64,000 bases of DNA from an uncultured Lysobacteraceae bacterium. Its GTDB lineage: Bacteria > Pseudomonadota > Gammaproteobacteria > Xanthomonadales > Xanthomonadaceae. The stretch covers positions 124,001 through 188,000 of the forward strand of contig CADECF010000002.1 in assembly GCA_902825775.1 (NCBI GenBank), given 5' to 3'. The notes under the pieces were generated by a model. It was not told the DNA's origin. It made no database searches and saw nothing but the letters and a program-made list of their open reading frames with translations. Within the stretch, counting starts at the first letter, position 1. Each line of letters opens with the position of its first letter. The position numbers and the translations under genes are program-made. Of the stretch, positions 45,062 through 53,637 are shown one piece after another.

Positions 45062-46129
45062 ATGTCGCGACGTGCCTGGCTAGTGGTGTTGGCGGTAACC
45101 GTCTGGTGGACGCTGGAAGGCATCGTCACGACCGGCCAATTGCTGACGATGCAGTTCGGCGACGACGAGGTGCTGACCTTGGCGCAGGCTTCGCGCAGGG
45201 GGCTCGCATCGGCTTGGCTGTGGATCCCGTTCTCGCTGGGTTTGTTCTGGCTGGTCGAACGCTATTCCATCGAACGCGGCAGCCTGGCGCGCTCGATCTG
45301 CGCGCTGATGATGGCGGTGCTGGCGATCGTCGTGCTGCGTGCGGTGTGCGTGTATTACCTGAACCCCTGGCTGGGCTGGTATCGCACGCTGCCGCCGTTC
45401 CGCGACGTGCTGATCACCAGCGTGTTCAACAATTTCCTGCTCGGCTGGCTCAACATCGGCGTGGCCCACGCCTGGTTGTTCGGCCGGCGCGCGCTGCAAC
45501 GGCAGCGGCAGGCCGAACAGTTGCAGGCGCGGCTGACCGAGACGCGTTTGGAGGCCTTGAGCGCGCAGCTCAATCCGCACTTTCTGTTCAATGCGCTGAA
45601 TTCGATCGCCGAGATGGTGCATCGCGACGCGGCCGCCGCCGATCGCATGCTGGTCGGCCTGGGCGAACTGCTGCGCAGCAGCCTCGATCATCGGCAGCGC
45701 TCGTTGGTGCCGCTGCAGGAAGAATTGCGGCTGCTGCGCCACTACATCGAAATCGAGAAGGTCAGGCTCGGCGACCGATTGCGATTGCAATGGGACCTCG
45801 ACGAACGCCTGGCCGATGCCCTGGTCCCGCCGCTGCTGCTGCAGCCGTTGGCGGAGAATGCGATCCGCCACGCCATCGCCGAAAAGATCGCGCCCGGATG
45901 GCTGCGCATACGGGTCGGCAGCGACGGCCCGTGGCTGCTGCTGGAAGTGAGCGACGATGGCGACGGCCGCTCCCAGGCGCCGCGCCACGGCACCGGCCTG
46001 GCCAATATCCGTTCGCGCCTGGAATGCCTGTTCGGCGCCGACTATTCGCTGCAACTCGATGCGCTTCCCGAGGGCGGCACGCAGGCGCGGCTGCGCATCC
46101 CGCTGCAACGCGACCGGATGGCCGCATGA
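45062..46129 (+). CDS. LytS/YehU-type sensor histidine kinase
   Basis: A 355-residue membrane kinase. Four TM segments (about 5-25, 42-62, 76-96, 115-140) form a sensor without a large periplasmic domain. The His_kinase motif LSAQLNPHFLFNALNSIAEM carries phospho-acceptor His173. The ATPase part has ENAIRHAI and GTGLANIRSRL. It lacks the classical HisKA domain, as usual for this class. It overlaps the LytTR response regulator gene by four bases, forming a two-component system. Confidence 0.92.
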   Translation: MSRRAWLVVLAVTVWWTLEGIVTTGQLLTMQFGDDEVLTLAQASRRGLASAWLWIPFSLGLFWLVERYSIERGSLARSICALMMAVLAIVVLRAVCVYYLNPWLGWYRTLPPFRDVLITSVFNNFLLGWLNIGVAHAWLFGRRALQRQRQAEQLQARLTETRLEALSAQLNPHFLFNALNSIAEMVHRDAAAADRMLVGLGELLRSSLDHRQRSLVPLQEELRLLRHYIEIEKVRLGDRLRLQWDLDERLADALVPPLLLQPLAENAIRHAIAEKIAPGWLRIRVGSDGPWLLLEVSDDGDGRSQAPRHGTGLANIRSRLECLFGADYSLQLDALPEGGTQARLRIPLQRDRMAA

Positions 46130-46896
46130 GCCGGCCGCTGCGCGCGGTGATCGTCGACGACGAGCCGCTGGCGCGCGCGCGGCTGAGCCGCTTGCTGGAG
46201 AGCGAGCCTTCGGTGGAGGTGCTGGCCGAATTCGGCGACGGCGAATCGGCGGCGCAGGGATTGCGTACGCTCGCGCCGGACGTGGTGTTCGTGGACGTGC
46301 GCATGCCGCAACTCGACGGTTTCGCCATGCTCGATCGGTTGGCGCCGTCGCAGCGGCCGCTGGTGGTATTCGTCACCGCATATTCCGAGCATGCCGTGCA
46401 GGCCTTCGATGCGCGCGCGATCGACTACCTGGTGAAGCCGGTGGCACCGGACCGGCTGCACGATTCGGTGCAGCGCGTACGCCATCAGCTGGCCGCGCGC
46501 GCTCCGGGCGAGCGAGCGACGGCCGACGCGGCGGCCTACCCGGAACGGCTGGCCGTGCCCGACGGGTTGCGGCTGCGCATCGTGGCGGTGCGCGACGTCG
46601 AATACGTGCTCGCCCAGGGCAACTACGTCGAGTTGCGGATCGACGGCCGCAGCTTGTTGCTGCGCGAGACCATGGCCGGGATCCAGGTGCGGCTGGATCC
46701 GCGGCTGTTCGTCCGCATCCATCGTTCGCGCATCGTCAGGATCGATCTGATCGAGCAGATCGAAGCTCACGGCGCGGGCCAATATATGGTGCGGATGCGC
46801 AGCGGCATGCGGATGACCTCAGGACGCAGCTATCGCGCCCAGCTGCGCGCAGCGCTGGGGCTGGCGGCTATGGACGAAACCCTGCCTACGCCATGA
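46126..46896 (+). CDS. LytTR-family response regulator
   Basis: A 256-residue partner of the LytS-type kinase. The receiver domain (about 5-125) has DDE at 11-13, phospho-acceptor Asp57 in VVFVDVRMPQLDG, Thr in VFVTAYSEHAV and Lys in YLVKPV. The C-terminal LytTR DNA-binding domain (about 150-250) has the VEYVLAQGNYVEL and FVRIHRSRIVRIDLIEQIE strands. LytTR proteins bind two imperfect direct repeats upstream of targets. Its stop overlaps the convergent Hpt gene's stop by 11 bases. Confidence 0.93.
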   Translation: MSRPLRAVIVDDEPLARARLSRLLESEPSVEVLAEFGDGESAAQGLRTLAPDVVFVDVRMPQLDGFAMLDRLAPSQRPLVVFVTAYSEHAVQAFDARAIDYLVKPVAPDRLHDSVQRVRHQLAARAPGERATADAAAYPERLAVPDGLRLRIVAVRDVEYVLAQGNYVELRIDGRSLLLRETMAGIQVRLDPRLFVRIHRSRIVRIDLIEQIEAHGAGQYMVRMRSGMRMTSGRSYRAQLRAALGLAAMDETLPTP

Positions 46897-47341
46897 GCGG
46901 ATCGCTGTCGCGCTGCGCGGCGACGGTCCTCTCCAGCCGAGCCGCCAGCGCCATGATCCGGTCGCGGTAATGCCATAAACGGGGCAACGTCGAAGCGTTG
47001 CGTTCGGTGCGCAATTCCGCAAGCAGCGCGCGGCCCTCGTCGGCCAGCGCCGATGGCCCGAGCAGGTGGTAGCTGCCGACGATGCGATGCAACTGCTGGG
47101 TGACCTGGTCGAAATCGTAAGCGCGGAGCGCCTCGTCGAACACCGCGATATCGGCGCGGGTGACTTCGACCAGCAGCGCTACGACTTTGTCGACCTCGGC
47201 CGCACCCAGCATGTCGACCAGAACGGCGAGTTCCGGGCAATCGTCGAAAGCGGCGATGCGGATTTCTCCGGCATCCGCGTCTTCGGATGCCGGGATCGCG
47301 GGTCCCGCGAGCAGCAATTGGTGGGTCCAGCCGTTAACCAT
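46886..47341 (-). CDS. Hpt-domain phosphotransfer protein
   Basis: A 151-residue protein from ATG 47341. After about 30 residues it becomes a four-helix Hpt domain. Helix 1 is LAVLVDMLGAAEVDKVVALL, and QQLHRIVGSYHLLG holds the phosphorylatable His85, with the Gly-Ser that usually follows it three to four residues later. The final helix is LWHYRDRIMALAARLERTV. It receives phosphate from a hybrid kinase and passes it on. The divergent RcsB-like regulator is the obvious candidate acceptor. A Clp-type site lies between them. Confidence 0.8.
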   Translation of the reverse strand: MVNGWTHQLLLAGPAIPASEDADAGEIRIAAFDDCPELAVLVDMLGAAEVDKVVALLVEVTRADIAVFDEALRAYDFDQVTQQLHRIVGSYHLLGPSALADEGRALLAELRTERNASTLPRLWHYRDRIMALAARLERTVAAQRDSDPLMA

Positions 47342-47385
47342 GAATCCCCCTTTGCGAAACGATGCCGGGCCGCGGCGAGAGGGTC

Positions 47386-47401
47386 TGTGATATGCGTCAC
47401 G
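47386..47401. promoter_or_regulatory. Clp/CRP-like binding site between hpt and the RcsB-like gene
   Basis: TGTGA-TATGCG-TCACG matches the CRP/Clp consensus TGTGA-N6-TCACA at nine of ten positions. It lies 45 bases upstream of the hpt start and 170 upstream of the divergent regulator. In Xanthomonas, Clp uses this consensus. Confidence 0.6.
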
Positions 47402-47570
47402 TAAGCCGTACGCGCCATTGGGCGGCCGTCGGAACGGGCCCGGAAACGCGCCTGTGCGTCGATACAACCGTCGTCGGAGCGGCCGTAGCGCAATCCGCAC
47501 ATGCGCGGCGCATGGAGAACGTTGTAGTCTGCGCCGCGGCCGTCCGAGTCGGGACGGCGAATGGGGGCGC

Positions 47571-48215
47571 ATGGAATCCTTGCGGATTTTCGTGGCCGAC
47601 GACCACTCCGTCGTCCTGGCCGGCGTGCGCGCGATTCTTCAGCGCGCGCACCCGCCGATGAAAGTGGTGGCCACGGCCGATAGCGGCGAAAAGCTGTTCG
47701 GGCTACTCGAAAACGGGCACTGCGATGTGCTCGTGACGGACTTCGCCATGCCGCAGCATCAGGGCCGCGGCCAGGACGGCTTGCGGATGCTGCAGTCGCT
47801 GCGCCGCGACCACCCTCAGCTGCGCATCGTGGTGCTCACGGTGATCGACAATCCGTCGATCCTGCGCGCCATGCTGGAGCTGGGCGTGCAGGGACTGGTG
47901 GGCAAGATCTCCGCGATGGAGGATCTGGCGGCCGCGATCGGTGCGGTATCCGCGGGCCGCAGCTATATCAGCGCCGACCTGCTGGCGAAGCTGGATGCGG
48001 ATACGGACATGCCTCAATTGGCGGATCTATCCGCGCGCGAAGCCGAGGTGATCCGGCTGTTCGTGGACGGCCTGTCGGTCAGCGAGATCGCGCAGCGGCT
48101 GCACCGCAGCGTCAAGACCATCAGCCATCAGAAGATCGATGCGATGCGCAAGCTCGGCATCGAAAACCACAGCCAGCTCTACGCCTACGCCCGCGACCAC
48201 GGCCTGAAATCGTGA
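47571..48215 (+). CDS. RcsB-like NarL/LuxR-family response regulator
   Basis: A 214-residue response regulator. The receiver has acidic DD at 10-11, Asp57 in CDVLVTDFAMP (about 51-61) and Lys in LVGKISAM. The LuxR-type helix-turn-helix is at about 148-205: LSAREAEVIRLFVDGLSVSE followed by IAQRLHRSVKTISHQKIDAM. The KTISHQK recognition helix and long DFAMPQHQGRGQDG insertion after the phosphorylated Asp resemble RcsB. It is divergent from an Hpt protein, suggesting a phosphorelay. Confidence 0.9.
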   Translation: MESLRIFVADDHSVVLAGVRAILQRAHPPMKVVATADSGEKLFGLLENGHCDVLVTDFAMPQHQGRGQDGLRMLQSLRRDHPQLRIVVLTVIDNPSILRAMLELGVQGLVGKISAMEDLAAAIGAVSAGRSYISADLLAKLDADTDMPQLADLSAREAEVIRLFVDGLSVSEIAQRLHRSVKTISHQKIDAMRKLGIENHSQLYAYARDHGLKS

Positions 48216-48492
48216 TGCAGCTCATGTTTCGCGCGAGGCGCGGGGCAATATAAGAATCGTCTGATTCACTCCGCGGATGCGCGGCGCCAGCCTATCTTCA
48301 GCATGTTCATTGTCGCGGCCGAAGGAGTGCGGTCGGCGGCATCGGTTGAAACGTGCCGTAAGCGCCGGTCGGTATCTGTCGGCACGAAAAGAACAACATG
48401 GCAGCCGTGGTACGGATCGGCGTATTCCCCACGTCGTATCCCGTGCCAAAACCAGCGGCCGATCATGTCGCCCTGTCGTGAGGCAGTGCATT

Positions 48493-48521
48493 GAAGGGGG
48501 GCCGCAAGGCTCCCTTTTTTA
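48493..48521 (+). terminator. Intrinsic terminator, possibly of a small RNA
   Basis: AAGGGGGGCC-GCAA-GGCTCCCTT followed by TTTTTT. It faces + strand transcripts, but no + strand gene ends nearby: the RcsB-like stop is 280 bases upstream. The intervening 48216-48493 region has no convincing ORF. A TATAAG box at about 48249-48254 could start a ~240-base transcript. Confidence 0.7.
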
Positions 48522-48528
48522 TTACGGC

Positions 48529-49302
48529 TCAGCCTGCCGCCGCCTGCTCGCGCAGCTCAGCGGCGCGCGCCTGGCCCAGATAGCGATGGATCATCGCCCG
48601 CGCCAGGTACAGCAGCGGAATCAAGGCGATCGCCGCAGCCATCTTGTAGAGATAATTCAGCGTGCCCACCGCCAGGAACAACGAGGTCGGCCAATGCTGC
48701 GGGCCGATCACGAACGCGATGTAGAGGACCACGAAACTGTCGATCAGCTGCGACACGGCGGTGGAACCGGTGGCGCGCAGCCAGGCGTAACGCTCGCCTG
48801 TGGCGCGGCGGATGCGGTGGAAGACCGACACGTCGATCAACTGGCCGATGATGAAGGCGATCAACGAACCCCAGATGGTCCACAGCCCTTGCCCGAAGAC
48901 GGCGGCGAACGCGGCCTGGTAATCCGGCACGCCCTGGTCTTTCGCCACGCCTACCCACCACGCGGCAGGCGCGAGATGGATGGCGATGAACGCGAACGCG
49001 AAACCGTAGACGATCAATCCCGCCGCCAGCCAGCTGATGAAACGCACGCCGCGGCGGCCGTAATACTCGTTCACCGTATCGGTCATGATGAACACGATCG
49101 GCCACAGCAGCGTGCCGGCGGTGAAGTTCAACGAGCCGGTCTGGCCGAACAGGTTCCATTCCAGCGGCTTCAGGCCCAGCGTGTCTTCCAGCGCGAAGAT
49201 CTTGACGCCGATGAATTCGGCCAGCACCGCATTGACGCAGAAAAAAGCCGCCAGCAGCAGGAACAGCCGCGTGGCGCGGTCTTCGAGCGGACGCAGGCTC
49301 AT
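48529..49302 (-). CDS. yhhQ: Queuosine-precursor transporter (YhhQ/DUF165)
   Basis: A 257-residue inner-membrane transporter of the VUT/YhhQ family, importing preQ0/preQ1 or queuine for queuosine synthesis. Family signatures are FIMTDTVNEYYGRRGVRFIS (about residues 70-89) and GSLIAFIIGQLIDVSVFHRI (about 145-164), as well as RATGSTAVSQLIDSFVVLYI. Six TMs are expected. The start at ATG 49302 overlaps the stop of the DUF502 gene (ATGA). It complements queA and tgt at 6.7-9 kb. Confidence 0.92.
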   Translation of the reverse strand: MSLRPLEDRATRLFLLLAAFFCVNAVLAEFIGVKIFALEDTLGLKPLEWNLFGQTGSLNFTAGTLLWPIVFIMTDTVNEYYGRRGVRFISWLAAGLIVYGFAFAFIAIHLAPAAWWVGVAKDQGVPDYQAAFAAVFGQGLWTIWGSLIAFIIGQLIDVSVFHRIRRATGERYAWLRATGSTAVSQLIDSFVVLYIAFVIGPQHWPTSLFLAVGTLNYLYKMAAAIALIPLLYLARAMIHRYLGQARAAELREQAAAG

Positions 49303-49970
49303 GCTTGCGCGGACGGCGGCGAGAACGGAATCGTATCCGGCGATACGGCGCCGCCGGAGATGATGAAGCTCATCGCCTGGTCGACCGTCCAGTCGGTCGG
49401 CGTCATTTTCTCCACCGGCACGATCTCCAGATAACCGGACGTGGGATTGGGCGTGGTCGGCACGTAGACGGCGGCGAGCTCGCGGCCGGTGCCCTGTTCG
49501 CGGATCACGCGGGTGACGAAACCGATCGACTTCATTTCGGTATGCGGAAAATCGATCAGAACCACGCGCTGGGTGCCGTCGGGCTGGGTCTGCAGGATGT
49601 CGAGCAGCTTGCGCGCGCTGCCGTAGATGGTGCTGGCCAGCGGCACGCGCGAGATCACCGATTCGAGCCAGCGCAGCAGGCGCTGGCCGACCATGCGGCG
49701 CGCCAGCCAGCCCACCGCCAGGATCACGAACAGCGTGGCGAGCAGCGCGATCGCGGTCTGCACCCAGGGATCGTCGAACCAGCCGAGCATGCCGGGATTG
49801 GACAGCGCGATCTGGCGCGACAGCGGCTGCACCCAAGGCTTGCTCAGATCGCTGAGCAGGACGAACACGAACTTCACCACCACCCAGGTCAGCCAGATCG
49901 GCAGCAGGGTGAGCAGTCCGGTCAGGAACAATCGTTGCAGGCGTTTGCCCGACTTGGCGTTAGGCGGCAT
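49299..49970 (-). CDS. DUF502 family membrane protein
   Basis: A 223-residue protein. LFLTGLLTLLPIWLTWVVVKF (about residues 14-34) and TAIALLATLFVILAVGWLARRMVG (about 72-95) are the two TMs. Then VPLASTIYGSARKLLDIL and VYVPTTPNPTSGYLEIVP are DUF502 hallmarks. Function is unknown; the family is widespread and often sits beside aspS in this group. It is translationally coupled to yhhQ, which does not by itself indicate a queuosine role. Confidence 0.88.
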   Translation of the reverse strand: MPPNAKSGKRLQRLFLTGLLTLLPIWLTWVVVKFVFVLLSDLSKPWVQPLSRQIALSNPGMLGWFDDPWVQTAIALLATLFVILAVGWLARRMVGQRLLRWLESVISRVPLASTIYGSARKLLDILQTQPDGTQRVVLIDFPHTEMKSIGFVTRVIREQGTGRELAAVYVPTTPNPTSGYLEIVPVEKMTPTDWTVDQAMSFIISGGAVSPDTIPFSPPSAQA

Positions 49971-50001
49971 GCGCCAATTGTAGGCGAGCGGGAGGGTCGG
50001 G

Positions 50002-52038
50002 TCAGGGATCGCGCACGATGCGGAAACCGACGTCGTCGTAGCCGCGGCCCGGATCCAGCGGCCGAGAACCCGCGCTGCCGCGCCACGATGGTCCGTGCGC
50101 GAGCCGCTTGCGGCAGCTTTGGCTGCAGTCGGCCAACCATTCCGACACCGGTTTGGCGCCCGCGGCGGTCAGTTGCGCCGCTTCTGCCGCATTGGGTAGC
50201 CGATAGCGGCGGCCGTTGCGTGCGCTCAGCCAGCGTAGATAGGCCTCGGCATCGTTCCAGGAGACGCAGACCACGGCTTGCGCGTCGTCCTGGTCGAAGC
50301 CGGGCGCTTTCCAATCTCGCGGCGCCAGTACGCGCAGTAGCGACGCGCGTTCGCGGCACAGCGCCGGCTGGCGGCCGGTGGCGGCGGCGAAGCGCGCGTA
50401 GTCGCCGCGCGAGACCTCGTTTCTGCTCACCGCCACGATATGGCCGCCGCTGTGCATGAACATCAGGCCGGCGACGTCGGCCGGCGCGCGAATGCCGGTC
50501 TGCCCGATTTCGCGGGCGCGCTTCATCAGGACCGCGGCTGCGGCCTTGTCGTCCATCACAGCCGCCGCCAGGGTTGCGGTGCGGATCGCGGCATTGCGAT
50601 CCAGGCGCTTGGCGTCGTCGTCGATGCTCGCTTCCAGACTCTCGGCGACGGCTTCCTGCATGCGCCGCAACGCCGGCGAGTCGACGCGGCGCGTCTCGTG
50701 CGCGATCCGGTCCGCGCGTTCGATGTAGTCGCGCGCGCGATCTTCCTGCCCGTCCCGCAGCCGCTGCTGCGCTTGTGCGGCCATCGCATCGATCAAACCG
50801 TCGACCGCCGCGGGCAAACGCGCATGGTGCGGGTCCGCGCGCCACGCGGCGACTACGCTGTCGTAGGCATTGCCGCTCTTGGGCGCGATCAGGTTGCGTG
50901 CGCGGGTCTGCTGTTCGGCGGCGAGCATCCAGGTTTCCGCCGGCGATTCCGGCGGCGGGCGCAGCATGGCGCTGGTGAGGTCGGCCTGCGGCTGCGGCAC
51001 GGCTGCGGGCGCCTGCGCGGCCGGTACCGCGGCAACGGCTGCGGCGGGCGCCGCGTCGCCGCGGTTGTAATGGCGCAAACCGATGCCGAGCAGCAGCGCC
51101 GTCGCCAATCCCGCTGCGATCCACACGCCCAGCGGCCAGTGCCGCACGCGCGACACGCCGTCGCCGAAGCGCTGGGCGAGGGCGAAGCCGGCGGATTGCC
51201 GCTTGCGTTCGATGCGCTGCAGCGCGTCCAGCATCTGCTGCGCGTTGCGGTAGCGCGTGCCGGGCGATTTGGCCATGGCCTTGTCGATGAGGCGTTGCCA
51301 ATGGCGCTTGTCGCGCGGCAGGCGCGGAATCGGATCCTGCACGTGCTGCATCGCCATCGCCAGCGCATCGCCGGCGATATAGGGCAAGCGCCCGGCCAGC
51401 ATCTCGAACGCCAGCACGCCGACGCTGTACAGGTCGGCGCGATGGTCGACGTTCTCGCCGCGCGCCTGCTCCGGCGCCATGTAGGCGGTACTGCCCACCG
51501 CTAATCCGGCCATGGTCACGCGCGGGCTGAAGCCGTGGCGCAGGGCGATGCCGAAATCGGCCAGCAGCGGCCGGTCGGCTTCGTCGAACAGCACGTTCTC
51601 GGCTTTCACGTCGCGATGGATCACGCCGCGCGCATGCGCATAATCGAGCGCGGACAGCAGCGCGCGCAGCGTCGCGATCACGCGCGGTTCGTTCTGGGTG
51701 AAATCGAGCTGGCCCAAATGGCCGCGCGACAGATGGGGCATGGCGTAGTAGGGCAACCCGTCGCGGGTGCGGCCCACTTCGAAGATGCCGACGATGTGAG
51801 GATGCTCGAGCCGGGCGATGGTGCGCACTTCGTTCTCGAAGCGGCGGCGGCTGACCTCGTCGGCCAGCGCCTCGGGCAGCATCACCTTGACCGCCACCTC
51901 GCGCCCGAGCGAAGCCTGCACGGCCAGGTACACGGTGGACATGCCGCCGTGGCCGATCGCTTGCAACACCGTGTAACCGGTGATGTCCGGCAACGGCTCG
52001 GCGCTTTCCTGCGCCTGTTCAGGCTGTTCGCTGGACAT
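50002..52038 (-). CDS. Membrane Ser/Thr protein kinase with C-terminal FGE-like domain
   Basis: A 678-residue protein from ATG 52038, chosen because a GGGGGGAA ribosome-binding site precedes it. The N-terminal Hanks-type kinase has GHGGMSTVYL (about 29-38), Lys51 in VAVKV, HRDVKAEN (141-148) with catalytic Asp143, and DFG (161-163). One TM lies at about residues 305-325 (VWIAAGLATALLLGIGL). The periplasmic part has a helical region rich in Arg/Ala, then a short formylglycine-generating-enzyme-like (SUMF1) domain from about 545: VSRGDYARFAAATG, VVCVSWNDAEAYLRWLSARN, YRLPNAAEAAQL and DDVGFRIVRDP. That domain is about half the usual FGE length and probably binds instead of modifying. Partners are unknown. 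Confidence 0.9.
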   Translation of the reverse strand: MSSEQPEQAQESAEPLPDITGYTVLQAIGHGGMSTVYLAVQASLGREVAVKVMLPEALADEVSRRRFENEVRTIARLEHPHIVGIFEVGRTRDGLPYYAMPHLSRGHLGQLDFTQNEPRVIATLRALLSALDYAHARGVIHRDVKAENVLFDEADRPLLADFGIALRHGFSPRVTMAGLAVGSTAYMAPEQARGENVDHRADLYSVGVLAFEMLAGRLPYIAGDALAMAMQHVQDPIPRLPRDKRHWQRLIDKAMAKSPGTRYRNAQQMLDALQRIERKRQSAGFALAQRFGDGVSRVRHWPLGVWIAAGLATALLLGIGLRHYNRGDAAPAAAVAAVPAAQAPAAVPQPQADLTSAMLRPPPESPAETWMLAAEQQTRARNLIAPKSGNAYDSVVAAWRADPHHARLPAAVDGLIDAMAAQAQQRLRDGQEDRARDYIERADRIAHETRRVDSPALRRMQEAVAESLEASIDDDAKRLDRNAAIRTATLAAAVMDDKAAAAVLMKRAREIGQTGIRAPADVAGLMFMHSGGHIVAVSRNEVSRGDYARFAAATGRQPALCRERASLLRVLAPRDWKAPGFDQDDAQAVVCVSWNDAEAYLRWLSARNGRRYRLPNAAEAAQLTAAGAKPVSEWLADCSQSCRKRLAHGPSWRGSAGSRPLDPGRGYDDVGFRIVRDP

Positions 52039-52254
52039 GGTTCCCCCCGGATCCACCACCAGCATAGCGCCCGGATGCGGCCTTGGGCGACCGTTCGTAG
52101 CCCCCGTTGCGACCGTATGCGCCCCTGGTCCGGCGCGCTGAGTCGTTCAGGAATCGGGTCCCGCGAGCAGGACTAGCGTTGACGCAGATGGCAATTCCCA
52201 AGGAAAGGACCGGATACTTCGACGAGGGGCGGCAAGGGACTTTAAGGGGAAAGC

Positions 52255-53637
52255 ATGCGCAAGTTAATCCGATGGGCGTTGGCGATTCTGCTTGCGTTGT
52301 TGCTGATCGTAGTAGGCGCATGGTTGGTTTCGCGGATGCTCGGGCCGACTGCAGCGCAGAGAACGGCGCTGGCGATGCTCGACAAAGAAACTCCCGTTCG
52401 CGGAAGCAATGCGTTCCCGGCGCTATGGTCGTTGCCTTACGACGTGCCCGAAAACATGCAGCAAGCCATAGCGGCCGAAGACGCCAAGCGGTTTGGCGCA
52501 GCGCCGCCGTCGCCGTCCGGGGAATTCTTGTCGGAGGAGGCTTCGAAGAGCGTTGCGGCGACGCGCTATGCGGACCTCGCGCCTTCGGAAGCGGATTGGA
52601 ACAAGTTCTGCATGCCGCGAAGACTCCGTTGCTTGGAAAGCGTGCGCGCCGACCGCGCCGGCTACGCTGCATTGCTGGCGCGCAACGCGCGTTTGGTGGA
52701 GCGCTCCGTCGCCTTGCGCCAATACGGCCACTATCGGAATGGATTGCCGCTGCGCAACGATGGCCCGATGCCGCGATTCCAGTATGCGATCGCGCCGCTG
52801 ACCCGGCATGCCCTCGACTTCGCCGACGGCCGCCACGACGCCGCCTTGGCCGGCGTCTGCGAAGACGCGGCCGCATGGCGGCGGATCGGCAGCCATGGCG
52901 ATTCGTTGATCGCCCGCATGATCGGCATCGCCTACGCGACCGACGGTTACGGCCGCTTGTTCGCGGACATGCTTGCCGAATTGCCCGCCGACCATCCCTT
53001 GCCGTCCGTTTGCATTTCGGCGTTCGCTGTTCCGGCGTTGGAGGAGGGCTCGATTTGCGAGGCGATGAAGGGCGAATCGAAGTTCATCGCAGAAGGCATG
53101 CGTGCGCTGGATAGCGCGCCGTCCCCGGTCGGCGATCCGATCGGGGATTTTTTGTTTCCTGTCCTATTCGACGAAGAGATGACGCTTGCGCGCATGGCTC
53201 CTGGTCAGGCGCATGCATGCTCCGACGAGGTGCGGCGTTCGGTCCAGGCCGATACGCCGATCAAGCCCCTTCCCGCGACGCCGCTGAACCAAGGCTTCGA
53301 TTGCGTCGGCAATTACATCGGCTGCGTACTGGCTAATGTCGGAACGGAAGGCGGCCCTTTCGACCGTTATGCGTTGCGCGGGCAGGACTACGCGGCCCGT
53401 TTGCGCCTGATCGCCACGCTGCTTTGGCTGCGCGAACAAGAGGGCGACGGAAGACCGCTAGAACAGCGCCTGCGCGCACGGCCGCAGGCGCTGATGGCGC
53501 CCGGGCACTCCGTCGAAGTCGCCGATGGCGGCAAGTCGTTGCGCATCCGGCATTTCGACGGTTCGAACGATGCTTACTGGCAAGTGCCGATTGCGGCGAC
53601 GAACGTGCGCCGGCCGGATGCGGCGGCGGACGATTAA
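52255..53637 (+). CDS. Hypothetical membrane-anchored protein
   Basis: A 460-residue protein that I cannot assign to a family. It starts MRKLIRWALAILLALLLIVV, a signal anchor (about 5-25); the rest should be periplasmic and is mostly helical with scattered Cys (e.g. FCMPRRLRCLESVRAD, ICEAMKGE, FDCVGNYIGCVLANVG), possibly disulfide-bonded. The codon use matches the housekeeping genes, so recent transfer is not indicated. The preceding AAGGGGAAAGC is a good ribosome-binding site. It is convergent with the DUF4442 gene, overlapping by four bases. Confidence 0.75.
   Translation: MRKLIRWALAILLALLLIVVGAWLVSRMLGPTAAQRTALAMLDKETPVRGSNAFPALWSLPYDVPENMQQAIAAEDAKRFGAAPPSPSGEFLSEEASKSVAATRYADLAPSEADWNKFCMPRRLRCLESVRADRAGYAALLARNARLVERSVALRQYGHYRNGLPLRNDGPMPRFQYAIAPLTRHALDFADGRHDAALAGVCEDAAAWRRIGSHGDSLIARMIGIAYATDGYGRLFADMLAELPADHPLPSVCISAFAVPALEEGSICEAMKGESKFIAEGMRALDSAPSPVGDPIGDFLFPVLFDEEMTLARMAPGQAHACSDEVRRSVQADTPIKPLPATPLNQGFDCVGNYIGCVLANVGTEGGPFDRYALRGQDYAARLRLIATLLWLREQEGDGRPLEQRLRARPQALMAPGHSVEVADGGKSLRIRHFDGSNDAYWQVPIAATNVRRPDAAADD

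Noticed and set aside
48303-48494. 63-codon + strand ORF before the orphan terminator
   Set aside because: No ribosome-binding site, composition unlike a protein, and it stops at the terminator by chance.
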